DNA from: Candidatus Obscuribacterales bacterium
GTDB taxonomy: Bacteria; Cyanobacteriota; Vampirovibrionia; Obscuribacterales; Obscuribacteraceae
Length of the DNA stretch: 49,387 nucleotides
NCBI GenBank assembly: GCA_949127735.1
Contig: CASBPX010000029.1
Location: forward strand, 1-49,387
Direction: 5' to 3'
Position numbers and translations under genes: made by a program. The notes under the pieces were generated by a model. The model ran no database searches. It was not told where the DNA came from and saw nothing but the letters and a program-made list of their open reading frames with translations. This document shows, one piece after another, positions 1-7,586 of the stretch; the first letter of the stretch is position 1, and each line of letters opens with the position of its first letter.

Positions 1-34
1 GATCAGCCCTCACTAACTCGAAAGGAGGACAACC

Positions 35-64
35 ATGACACGTACAAGGCTAAGCCGAATGTAG
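35..64 (+). CDS. possible 9-aa leader peptide (MTRTRLSRM)
   Basis: A nine-codon ORF begins six bases after a near-perfect Shine-Dalgarno (AAAGGAGG at 21-28) and ends in TAG at 62-64. Three of the nine residues are Arg, encoded by CGT, AGG and CGA. The stop codon overlaps the first bases of a long-range stem (63-73 with 201-211), so a ribosome finishing or pausing here would cover the 5' strand of that stem. That placement suggests a regulatory leader peptide for the gene at 230. The Shine-Dalgarno and ORF are seen directly; translation and function are inferred. It could also be a chance ORF. Confidence 0.45.
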   Translation: MTRTRLSRM

Positions 65-226
65 GTCCTGGTGGGCGCACCGCCAATAGTGGCAGTGCAA
101 AAGTCACCTTGTTCGTTGAAGCACTCAGCTTAAGAACGTACCCGCGTTCTTAAGTATCTCGGCCTTGCTGAGTGTGGAGTTCAAGATGACTCTCCGCTTG
201 CACCAGGACCTCCATTCCTTGGAGGT
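63..226 (+). promoter_or_regulatory. structured 5' leader with Shine-Dalgarno-sequestering hairpin (candidate attenuator)
   Basis: Nested complementary segments are visible. The outer stem pairs 63-73 with 201-211 (11 bp, perfect). The middle stem pairs 122-129 with 167-174 (8 bp). The inner hairpin pairs 129-138 with 145-154 (10 bp, loop of 6). A terminal hairpin pairs 208-214 with 220-226 and buries the GGAGG of the ATG at 230. Bases 208-211 belong to both the outer stem and the terminal hairpin, so the two are mutually exclusive. If the outer stem forms, the ribosome binding site is freed; if it is blocked, the site is closed. I recognise no known riboswitch family in it. Confidence 0.6.
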
Positions 227-229
227 ATT

Positions 230-559
230 ATGGGCAAGTCGTATCGCGGTGCGCAAAATCGGCGCACCAATTCCATTCGCTGCCACGGCAGTGATGTCGA
301 GGCCATCTTCGTCGCCCTCGGCGACATCTTCGTTTCTCAGTCGACTTTCGATAAGCTCATGGCTCGCGACAGCCAGCAGATTGAGCAGTATCGTCAGGCT
401 TACGAGAACGGCGAAGAAATGGTCCGTGTTGTTCTGCGTCCTCGCTTCGACGGTGGTTACAACGTCGAAGACGGTCGTCATCGTGTCATCGCCGCCAAAC
501 TGGCTGGTGTCGGCTTCATCGAAGCTGCCATCGTCGGCCAGGTTGAAAGCGAAGACTAA
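230..559 (+). CDS. standalone ParB/sulfiredoxin-like (ParBc-fold) domain protein
   Basis: This 109-residue soluble protein carries a ParB N-terminal/sulfiredoxin-like signature in its second half: an ENGE segment near residue 64, a beta-strand run, then GGYNVEDGRHRVIAAKLAG at about 79-97, matching the DGRHR box that binds nucleotide in this fold. The first 40 residues are basic (KSYRGAQNRR) and then hydrophobic. No helix-turn-helix or C-terminal dimer domain follows, so it is not a chromosome-partition ParB. The start at 230 sits behind GGAGG at 221-225, which is sequestered in a hairpin. A terminator follows. The fold call is fairly good; the biological role is unknown. Confidence 0.7.
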   Translation: MGKSYRGAQNRRTNSIRCHGSDVEAIFVALGDIFVSQSTFDKLMARDSQQIEQYRQAYENGEEMVRVVLRPRFDGGYNVEDGRHRVIAAKLAGVGFIEAAIVGQVESED

Positions 560-575
560 CAAGTCTTAGTTCATG

Positions 576-634
576 AAAAGGGAAGTTGTGAGCCGGCCTT
601 CGAGCTAGCCGCGACTTCCCTTTTCCTTTTTTTT
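576..634 (+). terminator. rho-independent terminator of the ParB-like gene
   Basis: An 11-bp stem (576-586 with 614-624, AAAAGGGAAGT and its inverse) encloses a GC-rich loop. It is followed by CC and a run of eight T at 627-634. It closes the leader/ParB-like transcription unit before the next gene. Confidence 0.85.
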
Positions 635-656
635 GTCACCAAGGATTCCAAGAGAT

Positions 657-1337
657 ATGCAAATCATGAAAAATAACGCCATCAAAGTGCTCGTGGCGCT
701 GACACTGACAGTGCTCGTCTGTGTGGGCCTCTGGGGCTGCTCCGGCAACAGCTCGATATCGACGGCACCATCGCTGCCCGACCATTTCACCGTCAAAGAG
801 CGGGTGATCTTCAAGGTCAAGAACTCTTTCGACGTCGAAGGCGACGGCGCCAACCACGGTAAGGTGTACGAACACCTGGTGCAGTTGACACGCTCGTTCA
901 CTTTCGAAGACAAGGACGGCGCCACCGTTGCCACGGCCAGCCTCTCGGCATTCAGCTGGGGCACGCAAATAAACATCGTCGACGGCAACGGCAAAACGAT
1001 AGGCACCATCAAAGAAGAGGTGTTCAGCTCCCTGGTGAGCAACTGGAACACCTACAAGGTTCTTGATGCCAGCGGAAAGGTCGTCGCTTACTCGAAAAAG
1101 AGTGAGTTTTTCGCCACCAATATCACCCTCGAGAATACCAGCGGCAAAGTCGTCGCTGAGCTTCATCGTGGCGCGATCAACTGGACCGGCGATTCGTGGT
1201 CGGTAACCATCAAAGACCGCTCGGCAATCGACGCGCGCATTCTGCCTTTCATTGCCGCCTACAAGACGGTCTCGGACAACGAAAAGAAGTCCAAGGACGA
1301 TGGCGGCACGAGCGACAAATCTCCCAGCAAGAAGTAA
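657..1337 (+). CDS. LURP-one-related/Tubby-like fold lipoprotein
   Basis: The protein starts with a short basic stretch and a hydrophobic segment ending in LWGC (Cys about residue 28), a probable lipobox although Trp at -2 is unusual. The mature part has alternating short strands with repeated patterns (F.VK...F..., ...GKTIGTIKEEVFS, ...GKVVAYSKKSEFF, ...GKVVAELHRG...W.GDSW.V) typical of the LURP-one/YxjI/scramblase-like 12-stranded barrel. The C-terminus is Lys/Asp/Ser-rich. The start is ATG 657 or ATG 666; both sit just after AAGGA/AAGAG. In this family the cytosolic members are poorly understood, and a lipid-anchored one suggests an envelope role. Confidence 0.6.
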   Translation: MQIMKNNAIKVLVALTLTVLVCVGLWGCSGNSSISTAPSLPDHFTVKERVIFKVKNSFDVEGDGANHGKVYEHLVQLTRSFTFEDKDGATVATASLSAFSWGTQINIVDGNGKTIGTIKEEVFSSLVSNWNTYKVLDASGKVVAYSKKSEFFATNITLENTSGKVVAELHRGAINWTGDSWSVTIKDRSAIDARILPFIAAYKTVSDNEKKSKDDGGTSDKSPSKK

Positions 1338-1364
1338 ACTCTCGCCGCAAAAGCGAGGGTCTCA

Positions 1365-1396
1365 AGAGGGGCACCGGATACGGTGCTTCTCTTTTT
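1365..1396 (+). terminator. rho-independent terminator after the LURP-like gene
   Basis: The hairpin AGAGGGGCACCG-GATA-CGGTGCTTCTCT is followed by five T. A second small stem (CTCGC/GCGAG) lies just upstream at 1340-1357. Confidence 0.75.
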
Positions 1397-1443
1397 CGCC
1401 AAATACACTACGGCATATAATATATGACAAGAGCAAAAAAACA

Positions 1444-1490
1444 GAAAAAAACCAGGCCGATGAGAATGTGAATTCCCATCAAACCTGGCT
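1444..1490 (-). terminator. rho-independent terminator for the minus-strand membrane protein gene
   Basis: Read on the minus strand, AGCCAGG (1490-1484) pairs with CCTGGT (1456-1451), with an inner GATG.GAAT/ATTC.CATC stem, followed by a run of T. It lies just beyond the stop codon at 1513. Confidence 0.75.
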
Positions 1491-1512
1491 TTTGACTGTT
1501 TAGAAATGCGCA

Positions 1513-2277
1513 TCAGTGATGATGATGCTGGTGTTGGCTGCTGTCAGGATCAGTCTTGGCTGGAGCGGAGTTATCTGGCGCACTGTTCTTGGGAGAACAG
1601 ATGACAGGATCGGCCATGGGCGGTGTGCCGTGATTGTGACCGGGCATGAAAGTCGCGGGGAAAATAACCATCAGAGCCATCACCACAGCCATAACGAAGT
1701 GGAAGATGTCCTGCCCAAGAGCAAGCCAGTGAGGCTTCTTCAAGTCGGCCCAAATGCGGGTTGTGTAATAAGCGCCGAACCAGACCCAGTAGCCGACAAA
1801 AGCCACAGAGAGAAACGGGTGTGAGATGGGCTCGGCGAACATCCACCACATACCGAAGAGCATGGCGGCATGCGCGAAGTCATACCACTGTTTGTTGCTG
1901 GGAATTTTCTTGCCGTAGGTGAAAGCGCGTACGAGATACCAGACAACACCAACGGGCAGGAGGTAAATCCAGACCGTGGCGCCAGGTATAAATGAGAGCG
2001 TAGGCGTGAGCATGGTCACCATAGCGAGCAAGCAGGCACCGTGCCAGAACTCATTTTCCGCGTCGCTGTGGCCGTTTACCTTACGCACATAACTTGCAGC
2101 GCAAAGCCGGAAAAGATAGAACACCGTGCCGGCGGCAAAAAAGAGGGCCAAAAGCAAGAGAAGGTCGACACCACCACTGGTGGCGTGGACGTGATTACTA
2201 TGGTCTACACTGGGAATGCCGGACATGTTGTGCATGTGCTCAGCAATCACATTGCTCGTGTATTTGATGTTATTCAT
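1513..2277 (-). CDS. multi-pass membrane protein with His-rich ends (DUF5134-like)
   Basis: This is a 254-residue integral membrane protein with about six hydrophobic helices between residues 37 and 210. It has a conserved-looking core FWHGACLLAMVTMLTP (about 77-92) and FAHAAMLFGMWWMF (about 133-146), in which His residues face the membrane. The N-terminus (HMHNMSGIPSVDHSNHVH) and the C-terminus (HNHG and ending QHQHHHH) are rich in His and Met, suggesting metal binding, perhaps copper. The layout resembles DUF5134 membrane proteins by my recollection. The ATG is preceded by AAGGAG about 11 bases upstream. The gene is monocistronic with its own terminator. The function is unknown and the family call is tentative. 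Confidence 0.6.
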   Translation of the reverse strand: MNNIKYTSNVIAEHMHNMSGIPSVDHSNHVHATSGGVDLLLLLALFFAAGTVFYLFRLCAASYVRKVNGHSDAENEFWHGACLLAMVTMLTPTLSFIPGATVWIYLLPVGVVWYLVRAFTYGKKIPSNKQWYDFAHAAMLFGMWWMFAEPISHPFLSVAFVGYWVWFGAYYTTRIWADLKKPHWLALGQDIFHFVMAVVMALMVIFPATFMPGHNHGTPPMADPVICSPKNSAPDNSAPAKTDPDSSQHQHHHH

Positions 2278-2581
2278 TTTGCTGGTAGCTCCTTACATTA
2301 AAAAGCACGTGTGTTTGTGTATCGCCGCACATAACTGACCACCGCTAAGACCCATTGATTGCTCAAGAGAAGGGCGAGGCAGAAATGGTGAATAGGCAGA
2401 GGGTTTTAAGGGACTAAAATCGTTTAAGGGGAAGAAAAAGGGGACTTTTATCTCTAACGCTTAGTGCTGCTCTAAATCAAACAAAAAAGCTTATTTATGC
2501 ATACTATGGATAAACCTTAATTGAAAGTGCTAGCTCAGCCTCGCAAGCCCGCAAAGCCAACAGATATCAAGTGATGCGGGA
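2278..2581. other. intergenic stretch upstream of the His-rich membrane gene
   Basis: I see no gene here. The stretch is purine-rich on the plus strand around 2360-2450 (GGGAAGAAAAAGGGGA-type runs). It should hold the promoter of the minus-strand gene ending at 2277 and the 3' end of the hydrolase transcript. I could not pick a convincing promoter or terminator. Confidence 0.5.
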
Positions 2582-3436
2582 TCACTGATGCGAGTGCAAA
2601 AAGTCAATAACAATTGGTCCCTGAGTGTCTCCTGGCCTGCCAAGGTCGTCATTGAGCGATCGATGATTTGTATGGTCGATTTTCTGCAAAATTACAGGCA
2701 CACCTGAGCGCTCTAGCAAGCGGCTCAACTTAATCGACTGTTCCGCCCCCTGGCGAGTACCAACAATGTAAAAGATCAAAAACGGGGGAATATTTTTACC
2801 AGACCTGATATGAAATATGGGCGACGCCTGCCGCCATACAGCCGGATTATTGCTGAAAGCCTGCGAATTAACCGGCTCTTCGTGCTTAGAAAGTAAAGAA
2901 GCGGCTACATCATAGGCACCACCATCCAGCAGCACCACTCCTGATACCGCTTTTGGCGACAAACCTTCTTTGCTCAAAAACTGCTGATCACTTGTTACCA
3001 GCGCGGCCAGCTGAGCTCCGGCGGAGTGACCAAGCAAAAATATTTTCTGCCCGTCACCACCATAGGTTGCGATATGCGCTTTTACCCAGGCAATCGAGCG
3101 CGCTAGATCTTGCACATGAGCGGGATAGCGATATTTTGGCGACAGGCGGTAATCAATGCTGACAAAAATATAGCCACTGTCGTTAAAGAATTGGGGCATG
3201 TTGCCTACTGACGAAGTTTTGTCACCAGTGACAAAACTACCGCCGTGAATATAAATCACCACCGGGCGCTTGGCTCCTGCAGCGCTCGCGCTTGAATAAA
3301 TATCAAGCCGCTGCAAAACATTGTCTCCGTATGCGCAATTCTCTGTCAGCTTAACGTTGGCGCCGCTCGCTGCGCATGGAAACTGACAGAAAATCAGTGC
3401 GAACGCAAAAACAATCGATGTGATTTTTTCAAACAT
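2582..3436 (-). CDS. secreted alpha/beta hydrolase (HSL/BD-FAE-like esterase)
   Basis: This 284-residue protein starts at ATG 3436 (alternative upstream starts exist to 3583). I chose this start because it opens a classic signal peptide (KITSIVFAFALIFCQFPCAASG). The oxyanion HGG is at 64-66 and the nucleophile elbow GHSAG at 136-140 (Ser138). SIDYRLSP at 93-100 and a late His near 258 (DHTNHRS) complete the hormone-sensitive-lipase or feruloyl-esterase pattern. The acid residue is not obvious: where G..D is usual the sequence reads GTRQGAEQ, so Glu232 or another residue would have to serve. It probably acts on an ester outside the cytoplasm; the substrate is unknown. Confidence 0.8.
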   Translation of the reverse strand: MFEKITSIVFAFALIFCQFPCAASGANVKLTENCAYGDNVLQRLDIYSSASAAGAKRPVVIYIHGGSFVTGDKTSSVGNMPQFFNDSGYIFVSIDYRLSPKYRYPAHVQDLARSIAWVKAHIATYGGDGQKIFLLGHSAGAQLAALVTSDQQFLSKEGLSPKAVSGVVLLDGGAYDVAASLLSKHEEPVNSQAFSNNPAVWRQASPIFHIRSGKNIPPFLIFYIVGTRQGAEQSIKLSRLLERSGVPVILQKIDHTNHRSLNDDLGRPGDTQGPIVIDFLHSHQ

Positions 3437-3740
3437 TGACGAAGACAACGCTGGACGTTTTGTAAAGTAACTCAGTATCCCCAGGCGGTATGGGTCACCA
3501 ATCATGGTGATAGTACGGCATTGCGGCGAAAAGAACTTGCAGCGACCGCTGTATACATATAGTTTGAAATGATATTCAACCAATCCAATTAATCAAAGAA
3601 CAAGCCACTAAAGCAAACCAATTTATTCAATTTAGCAAAAAACAAGAACGCCAGGCCGCTCTTGCACGCTACCGCCACGTACAAAATCATATTTTTTAAA
3701 AACGAACCGACTGACAGCCAGTCACACAAAAATCAAAATT
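3437..3740. other. AT-rich divergent intergenic region
   Basis: This lies between the minus-strand hydrolase and the plus-strand zinc-ribbon gene. It is AT-rich near 3580-3735, with a possible but weak plus-strand promoter (TTGCAC at 3662, AATCAT/TCATAT near 3685-3692). No gene is supported. Confidence 0.35.
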
Positions 3741-4037
3741 ATGAAACAGACACATGCTATTAACATCATCGCAACACCCGCAGTAGTTAACAATTCACTT
3801 TTGCAAAACCAGTGCAACTGCCCCGATTGCGGCAAAGAAATGGTAGTCAAAAGTGATGGATCAACCTTTTGCACCTCCGAAGGCAAGTTTTTTGAACCCG
3901 AATCAAAAGATACCGAATTGATGCAAATGCGCCAGGAATTTGACAAGAAGCAAGGCATAACCGTTAGCTCACGATTGCTCAACATTCCTCGCTTTATCGG
4001 CATATCTCAGCTTCCCGACCACTTCTGGCAGCGCTAG
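3741..4037 (+). CDS. small zinc-ribbon protein
   Basis: This 98-residue hypothetical protein has one clear zinc-ribbon half: CNCPDCGKEM at about 25-34 and a later Cys in STFCTSEGKFF (about 41-51). The rest is polar, with no membrane segment. No Shine-Dalgarno precedes the ATG, and the leader is A-rich. It is the first of three co-directional small genes (with those at 4094 and 4770) separated by 28-56 bases, likely one operon ending at the terminator at 5329. The function is unknown. Confidence 0.6.
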   Translation: MKQTHAINIIATPAVVNNSLLQNQCNCPDCGKEMVVKSDGSTFCTSEGKFFEPESKDTELMQMRQEFDKKQGITVSSRLLNIPRFIGISQLPDHFWQR

Positions 4038-4093
4038 ACATTGAAATTTCTTAAAAAATACATTCATCGGCCCCGGCCACAAATTTATTCAAA

Positions 4094-4741
4094 ATGAATC
4101 AAGCTGATTTATACACTGCTTTCAACGGCAGCGACAAAGTTAAAATCGACACTGTACGCGCCCTTGCAAGCAACGCCATCTCATTCAGTCAAACCAGAAC
4201 TTTAGGCATCGCTCCGCACATTATCGCCGCCACCAATGCCATAGGCAGCGAACTGCGCGTCCATCAAGCTGAAGTCTGGCCCGCGAAAGTTGCCAGTGCC
4301 ATTCGTGCAGGCTCACGGGTTGGTCATTCATGGTGGCTTTTTTCACAATGGCTTTTGGGCAAAATTTCGCAATTGCTGCCTAAAGACTCGGCGGAATATG
4401 AATTTTGCGAAGAAGTAGAAATTCTCTATGAGCTTGGCTGCGACAACATTCAAGCCTGGCAAGAGTTGATTGCGCGCATAGAAAGTGTGCCCGTTGAAGA
4501 GCCGCGATCTGCCCTCGGCGCAGCAGTTATTGCCTACAAACAACTGGCTGTGAGCGCCTTGACTCTGACTGAGGCATCTGGCCTGAGCCTCGATCAAATA
4601 AGCGAAGCTCACAATGAACACATTGTTAAAAGCCTTGACCTGACCTGCCAGGCCCTGCTGCACCACCACCGCTTTTCCAATCGCAATGAGGTCTACCAAC
4701 GCATGAGTACTAAGTTTTTACACGCAATCAGCAAAGGCTGA
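4094..4741 (+). CDS. hypothetical mostly helical protein
   Basis: This 215-residue soluble protein is rich in Ala, Glu and Leu and predicted by eye to be mainly alpha-helical (for example residues 60-130 and 140-215). It has a Trp-rich turn (GHSWWLFSQWLLG near residue 77) and a late LLHHHRFSNRNEVYQRM segment. No family is recognised. The ATG lacks a Shine-Dalgarno, as in its neighbours. It sits in the middle of the three-gene run, so it may work with the zinc-ribbon and coiled-coil proteins on either side. Confidence 0.6.
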   Translation: MNQADLYTAFNGSDKVKIDTVRALASNAISFSQTRTLGIAPHIIAATNAIGSELRVHQAEVWPAKVASAIRAGSRVGHSWWLFSQWLLGKISQLLPKDSAEYEFCEEVEILYELGCDNIQAWQELIARIESVPVEEPRSALGAAVIAYKQLAVSALTLTEASGLSLDQISEAHNEHIVKSLDLTCQALLHHHRFSNRNEVYQRMSTKFLHAISKG

Positions 4742-4769
4742 GCGCATTTCACAATTTAAATTTATCAAT

Positions 4770-5297
4770 ATGCAAGCAACTTATTTTGTAATTGTCGGCC
4801 TGGTTTTGATTATCGTCTGGCAAATTTATCAGATCAACTGGACTCCGCTCGCCCAGGCAAAAGCCGCAGCAAAAGCGGTTTTGATTAAACAGCGCGCTGA
4901 CGTTGCCAGCCTCAGCATGCGCACAGATCTGATGCTGCAAAAGCTCTCTGACGTGCGCGCAGCGCACATTCAAGAAACAGAAAGCTATCAACAGTTTGCA
5001 GCTCAGCTAGGACAAAATCTGGACAGCGAAGGCGAAATTGTACGCGGTAACGCTTACGCCAGAGTGTCGCAAAGGCAGAAAGAGCTAGAGGCGGCCACGA
5101 CAATGGTGCGATCGTTTCAACAGTCATTTGTTTTCTTCACCCGAAAATGGAGTGAGCAGATAAGCACACTGATCGACACCTTTCCGGTGATGCTAAAAGA
5201 GCCCCAGAAGAGCGGTTTGCAAACACTGCTGGATTTGCCGTCTGCTTTGGCGGAACCGCAAGCAAGGTTAAAAGAGAAATTAGGCATGACAGCATGA
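4770..5297 (+). CDS. single-pass membrane protein with coiled coil (LemA-like layout)
   Basis: This 175-residue protein has an N-terminal hydrophobic segment (YFVIVGLVLIIVWQIY, about residues 5-20) and then a long Ala/Gln/Glu-rich helical region. The layout of one N-terminal membrane helix followed by antiparallel helices with NAYARVSQRQKEL... recalls LemA-type proteins, but the conserved LemA core is not clear enough for a firm call. It is the last gene of the three-gene run and is followed by a terminator. Confidence 0.6.
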   Translation: MQATYFVIVGLVLIIVWQIYQINWTPLAQAKAAAKAVLIKQRADVASLSMRTDLMLQKLSDVRAAHIQETESYQQFAAQLGQNLDSEGEIVRGNAYARVSQRQKELEAATTMVRSFQQSFVFFTRKWSEQISTLIDTFPVMLKEPQKSGLQTLLDLPSALAEPQARLKEKLGMTA

Positions 5298-5328
5298 CAG
5301 CGTAGTTAGCTGCACGTGCTGGTTTCAT

Positions 5329-5370
5329 GAAAAGTAGTGAGCCGTTTTTCGGCTCCTACTTTTCTCATTT
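5329..5370 (+). terminator. rho-independent terminator of the three-gene run
   Basis: The stem GAAAAGTAG (5329-5337) pairs with CTACTTTTC (5356-5364), with an inner GAGCCG/CGGCTC stem and a T-rich tail. It resembles the 576-634 terminator in its AAAAG...CTTTT base. Confidence 0.8.
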
Positions 5371-5436
5371 TGGCTATTAAGCGATATAGTTAGAGCGGTT
5401 GCGCTATACTGAAATCAGCGTATTTTAGGTAACCCT

Positions 5437-5607
5437 GTGCGATTAAACCAACAATCCAAGCTATTCCAGCTCGTGCATTACCCGGGAGTGCACCGCAATG
5501 CCACTGCCATCTTTGGGGCACAGGTCTGTCTTTCCATGGGTTTTGTGGCAGCTGGAGCTAAAGTGCTAATAAGCCACGAGTGCCCATTAACATTGCACTA
5601 CGCCTAA
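5437..5607 (+). CDS. possible small protein, 56 aa (GTG start)
   Basis: An open frame from GTG 5437 runs to TAA 5605-5607, ending just before the minus-strand gene that stops at 5611. It contains a hydrophobic stretch (ATAIFGAQVCLSMGFVAAGAKVLI) and two Cys. The ribosome binding site is weak (AGGT). A TATACT at 5405-5410 could be a -10 box. Coding potential is uncertain; it may be chance. Confidence 0.25.
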   Translation: MRLNQQSKLFQLVHYPGVHRNATAIFGAQVCLSMGFVAAGAKVLISHECPLTLHYA

Positions 5608-5610
5608 ATC

Positions 5611-6537
5611 TTAAACGCCCTGGCGCTTCAAAGCTTTATCTACAAGCTCAATTTTAGCGGCCAGGCCGGCCACCACATTGTATTGTTCGCGGCCGCGCAG
5701 GCGTTCCATTTGATCGCCCAGTGCCTGTTTTTTCTTGATCAGTTGATCGGTCTTAATCCAGTTTTTCAATGAGCGGGCAGCGGCGCGCTCTTCCCAGCTG
5801 GCTTCCACACCTGTGAATAACTTGTGTTTGACTTTCTCGCTTACATCAGCACGGGCAGCCGGTGGACGGCTTTGATCAGTAACTTTTTTCAAACCATACT
5901 TCAAATAGCTGGTGTCAGAGGCGGCTCCCGTACGTTTATCCAGACCGAGCATTTTAATTGCTTCTGGAGTTAGTGATTTGGGCTTCAGTGCTTTAGCTTT
6001 GGCTTCGGTTTCTTCGATGGTTTCGCCTTTAACAAGCCGACGCGATCCGCCACCAACTGTAGTGTCACTGGGGTGGCGTAGGCCGCCGTTTTTTCCATCA
6101 ATCGCTTTTTGCAGTTTGCCTTCTTTAAGGCCGCGAATTTCGTCCATCACTGCAAAAGCAGCACCCAGACCAAGCAGGAAAAACGGATTGCAAATCGCCA
6201 CCGACATAAATGACATTTTGTCGCGGCCGCCTATATCTTCCGATAATTTGTGCTGGCGAATTTGATCCAGCGACATGTTGCCGTATTTCTCTGGATTACT
6301 CAATTTCATATACTGCAATTCGCGGGTGGCACCGGCCACAGACATGAAAGCTAAATTGGATGCTTCGCGATTAACTCCGTGCGAAGTTTCTCGATTAACT
6401 TCGCGAGTCAGGTGACCGGCGCTTTTATCTAAGCCGCCTTCGCGTACAACCGATCGTTCGATGGAGCCTTCTGGGGATTTCACAAAGTTACCTGGATTTA
6501 CACAATTACCCGGCCACGCCTGCCAGATGAAATTCAC
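5611..6537 (-). CDS. hypothetical protein with one hydrophobic segment
   Basis: This 308-residue protein is polar and basic, with one hydrophobic run (SVAICNPFFLLGLGAAFAVM, about residues 111-130). The C-terminal region is helical and Lys/Arg/Glu-rich (EERAAARSLKNWIKTDQLIKKKQALGDQMERLRGREQ). The start is GTG 6537 just after AGGGA; an internal Met near residue 65 or 77 is possible. It lies 86 bases downstream of the M50 protease gene on the same strand, so the two may be co-transcribed and the protein could be a partner or substrate of that protease. No family is recognised. Confidence 0.5.
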   Translation of the reverse strand: MNFIWQAWPGNCVNPGNFVKSPEGSIERSVVREGGLDKSAGHLTREVNRETSHGVNREASNLAFMSVAGATRELQYMKLSNPEKYGNMSLDQIRQHKLSEDIGGRDKMSFMSVAICNPFFLLGLGAAFAVMDEIRGLKEGKLQKAIDGKNGGLRHPSDTTVGGGSRRLVKGETIEETEAKAKALKPKSLTPEAIKMLGLDKRTGAASDTSYLKYGLKKVTDQSRPPAARADVSEKVKHKLFTGVEASWEERAAARSLKNWIKTDQLIKKKQALGDQMERLRGREQYNVVAGLAAKIELVDKALKRQGV

Positions 6538-6623
6538 ATCCCTATTGAACGAAAATCTGGCTCAAATGTCGATGGTGAAACCACCATGGAGCAAGTTGCA
6601 GTGCAGTAAAGCTCATCTGAAGG

Positions 6624-7424
6624 CTATTTTGTCTGCACGAATGAAATCAGCTCATTATGCGATACGAAGTAGACGTAGCCCAGGGCTCCGGCCAGGGTGA
6701 AATAAGCCAGACCAATTAACACTTTTTCCATGGGAGTGGCAGGATTAATAAGGTCACGAGCGCCGGCAGCGTCGCCCCCTTTGAAGGTCTTATAGGCACT
6801 GTAAGCGGCAATCAGGCCAATTAGCATGAAAATCGGGCTTTGCAGGAAATAGGCCGCAGCAAAAACCATAAACACGCCAGGCACAAGCACCCATCTGGCG
6901 ATGGCGCTAATAACGAATCCTCCGTCCAGCGGTTTTGCCGGCAGCAATTGCAGTAAATTTAGAAAACACCCAGTAGAACCCGCAGCCATCAATATTGGAC
7001 TCTGCTGCATAACGCCAAAGTAAAAGAAACCAACTGAAGTGACGCCGCCAATCAAGGGGCCCGCTAAAGAAACCCAGGCACTGGTGGCTTGATCGGGAGG
7101 CATTTTATCCATAGCCACATAGGCGCCGAGAAACGGGATAAAAACAGGCAATTTTGGATCAAGGCCAAAATGCTTCATGAAGATGTAGTGGCCCATCTCG
7201 TGAATTAAAATCAATCCCACTACCATCAACGCGTATAGCCAACCAAAAACCATTGTGTATACGCCAATCATAATAATCATGGATAGGCCCTTAGAAAGGA
7301 ACACCCATCCGCCTTTCAGCAACAGCAAAAAGAACATCTTAAACTTAAATACCGCGATGCCAAGCGCTGCTAGTCCGCCAAGAAGCACGTTCTTGGCCTT
7401 CGGATTAGGTTGTTGGTTTTCCAC
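6624..7424 (-). CDS. site-2 protease family M50 metalloprotease
   Basis: This 266-residue integral membrane protein has the zinc site HEMGH at 75-79 inside a hydrophobic helix. The third ligand motif KPLDGG is near residues 164-169 (Asp167) in a later helix, as in S2P/RseP-type intramembrane proteases. About six hydrophobic segments are present, with no PDZ domain, giving the compact form common in cyanobacteria and Firmicutes. It acts inside the membrane, usually cleaving anti-sigma factors or other single-pass proteins. It is divergent from the MlaE-like gene at 7587 and sits upstream of the unknown gene that ends at 5611. The substrate is unknown. Confidence 0.88.
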   Translation of the reverse strand: MENQQPNPKAKNVLLGGLAALGIAVFKFKMFFLLLLKGGWVFLSKGLSMIIMIGVYTMVFGWLYALMVVGLILIHEMGHYIFMKHFGLDPKLPVFIPFLGAYVAMDKMPPDQATSAWVSLAGPLIGGVTSVGFFYFGVMQQSPILMAAGSTGCFLNLLQLLPAKPLDGGFVISAIARWVLVPGVFMVFAAAYFLQSPIFMLIGLIAAYSAYKTFKGGDAAGARDLINPATPMEKVLIGLAYFTLAGALGYVYFVSHNELISFVQTK

Positions 7425-7586
7425 GATTGACTGATTGACCTCGTTCTTTTTGCATATAGCTAGTAAAATTAGCTACTTCAATGCTACTTCTACAGTACCC
7501 TTTAATGCAGACTATTTTTACAGGGTAACAGGCAACAGCAGACAAAGTGTTGTTCCGGGCGCTATCAGCCCAAACTTTTCCATAAA

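Noticed and set aside
1-230. Known riboswitch (T-box, TPP, SAM, M-box) in the first leader
   Set aside because: None of the conserved cores I know for these families is visible; the structure rests only on the nested complementary stems.
165-569. 134-codon plus-strand frame and a 145-codon minus-strand frame over the ParB-like gene
   Set aside because: They are shadows: the third frame has a motif-bearing protein and a Shine-Dalgarno, while these have low-complexity Ser/Arg or Val/Asp composition without initiation signals.
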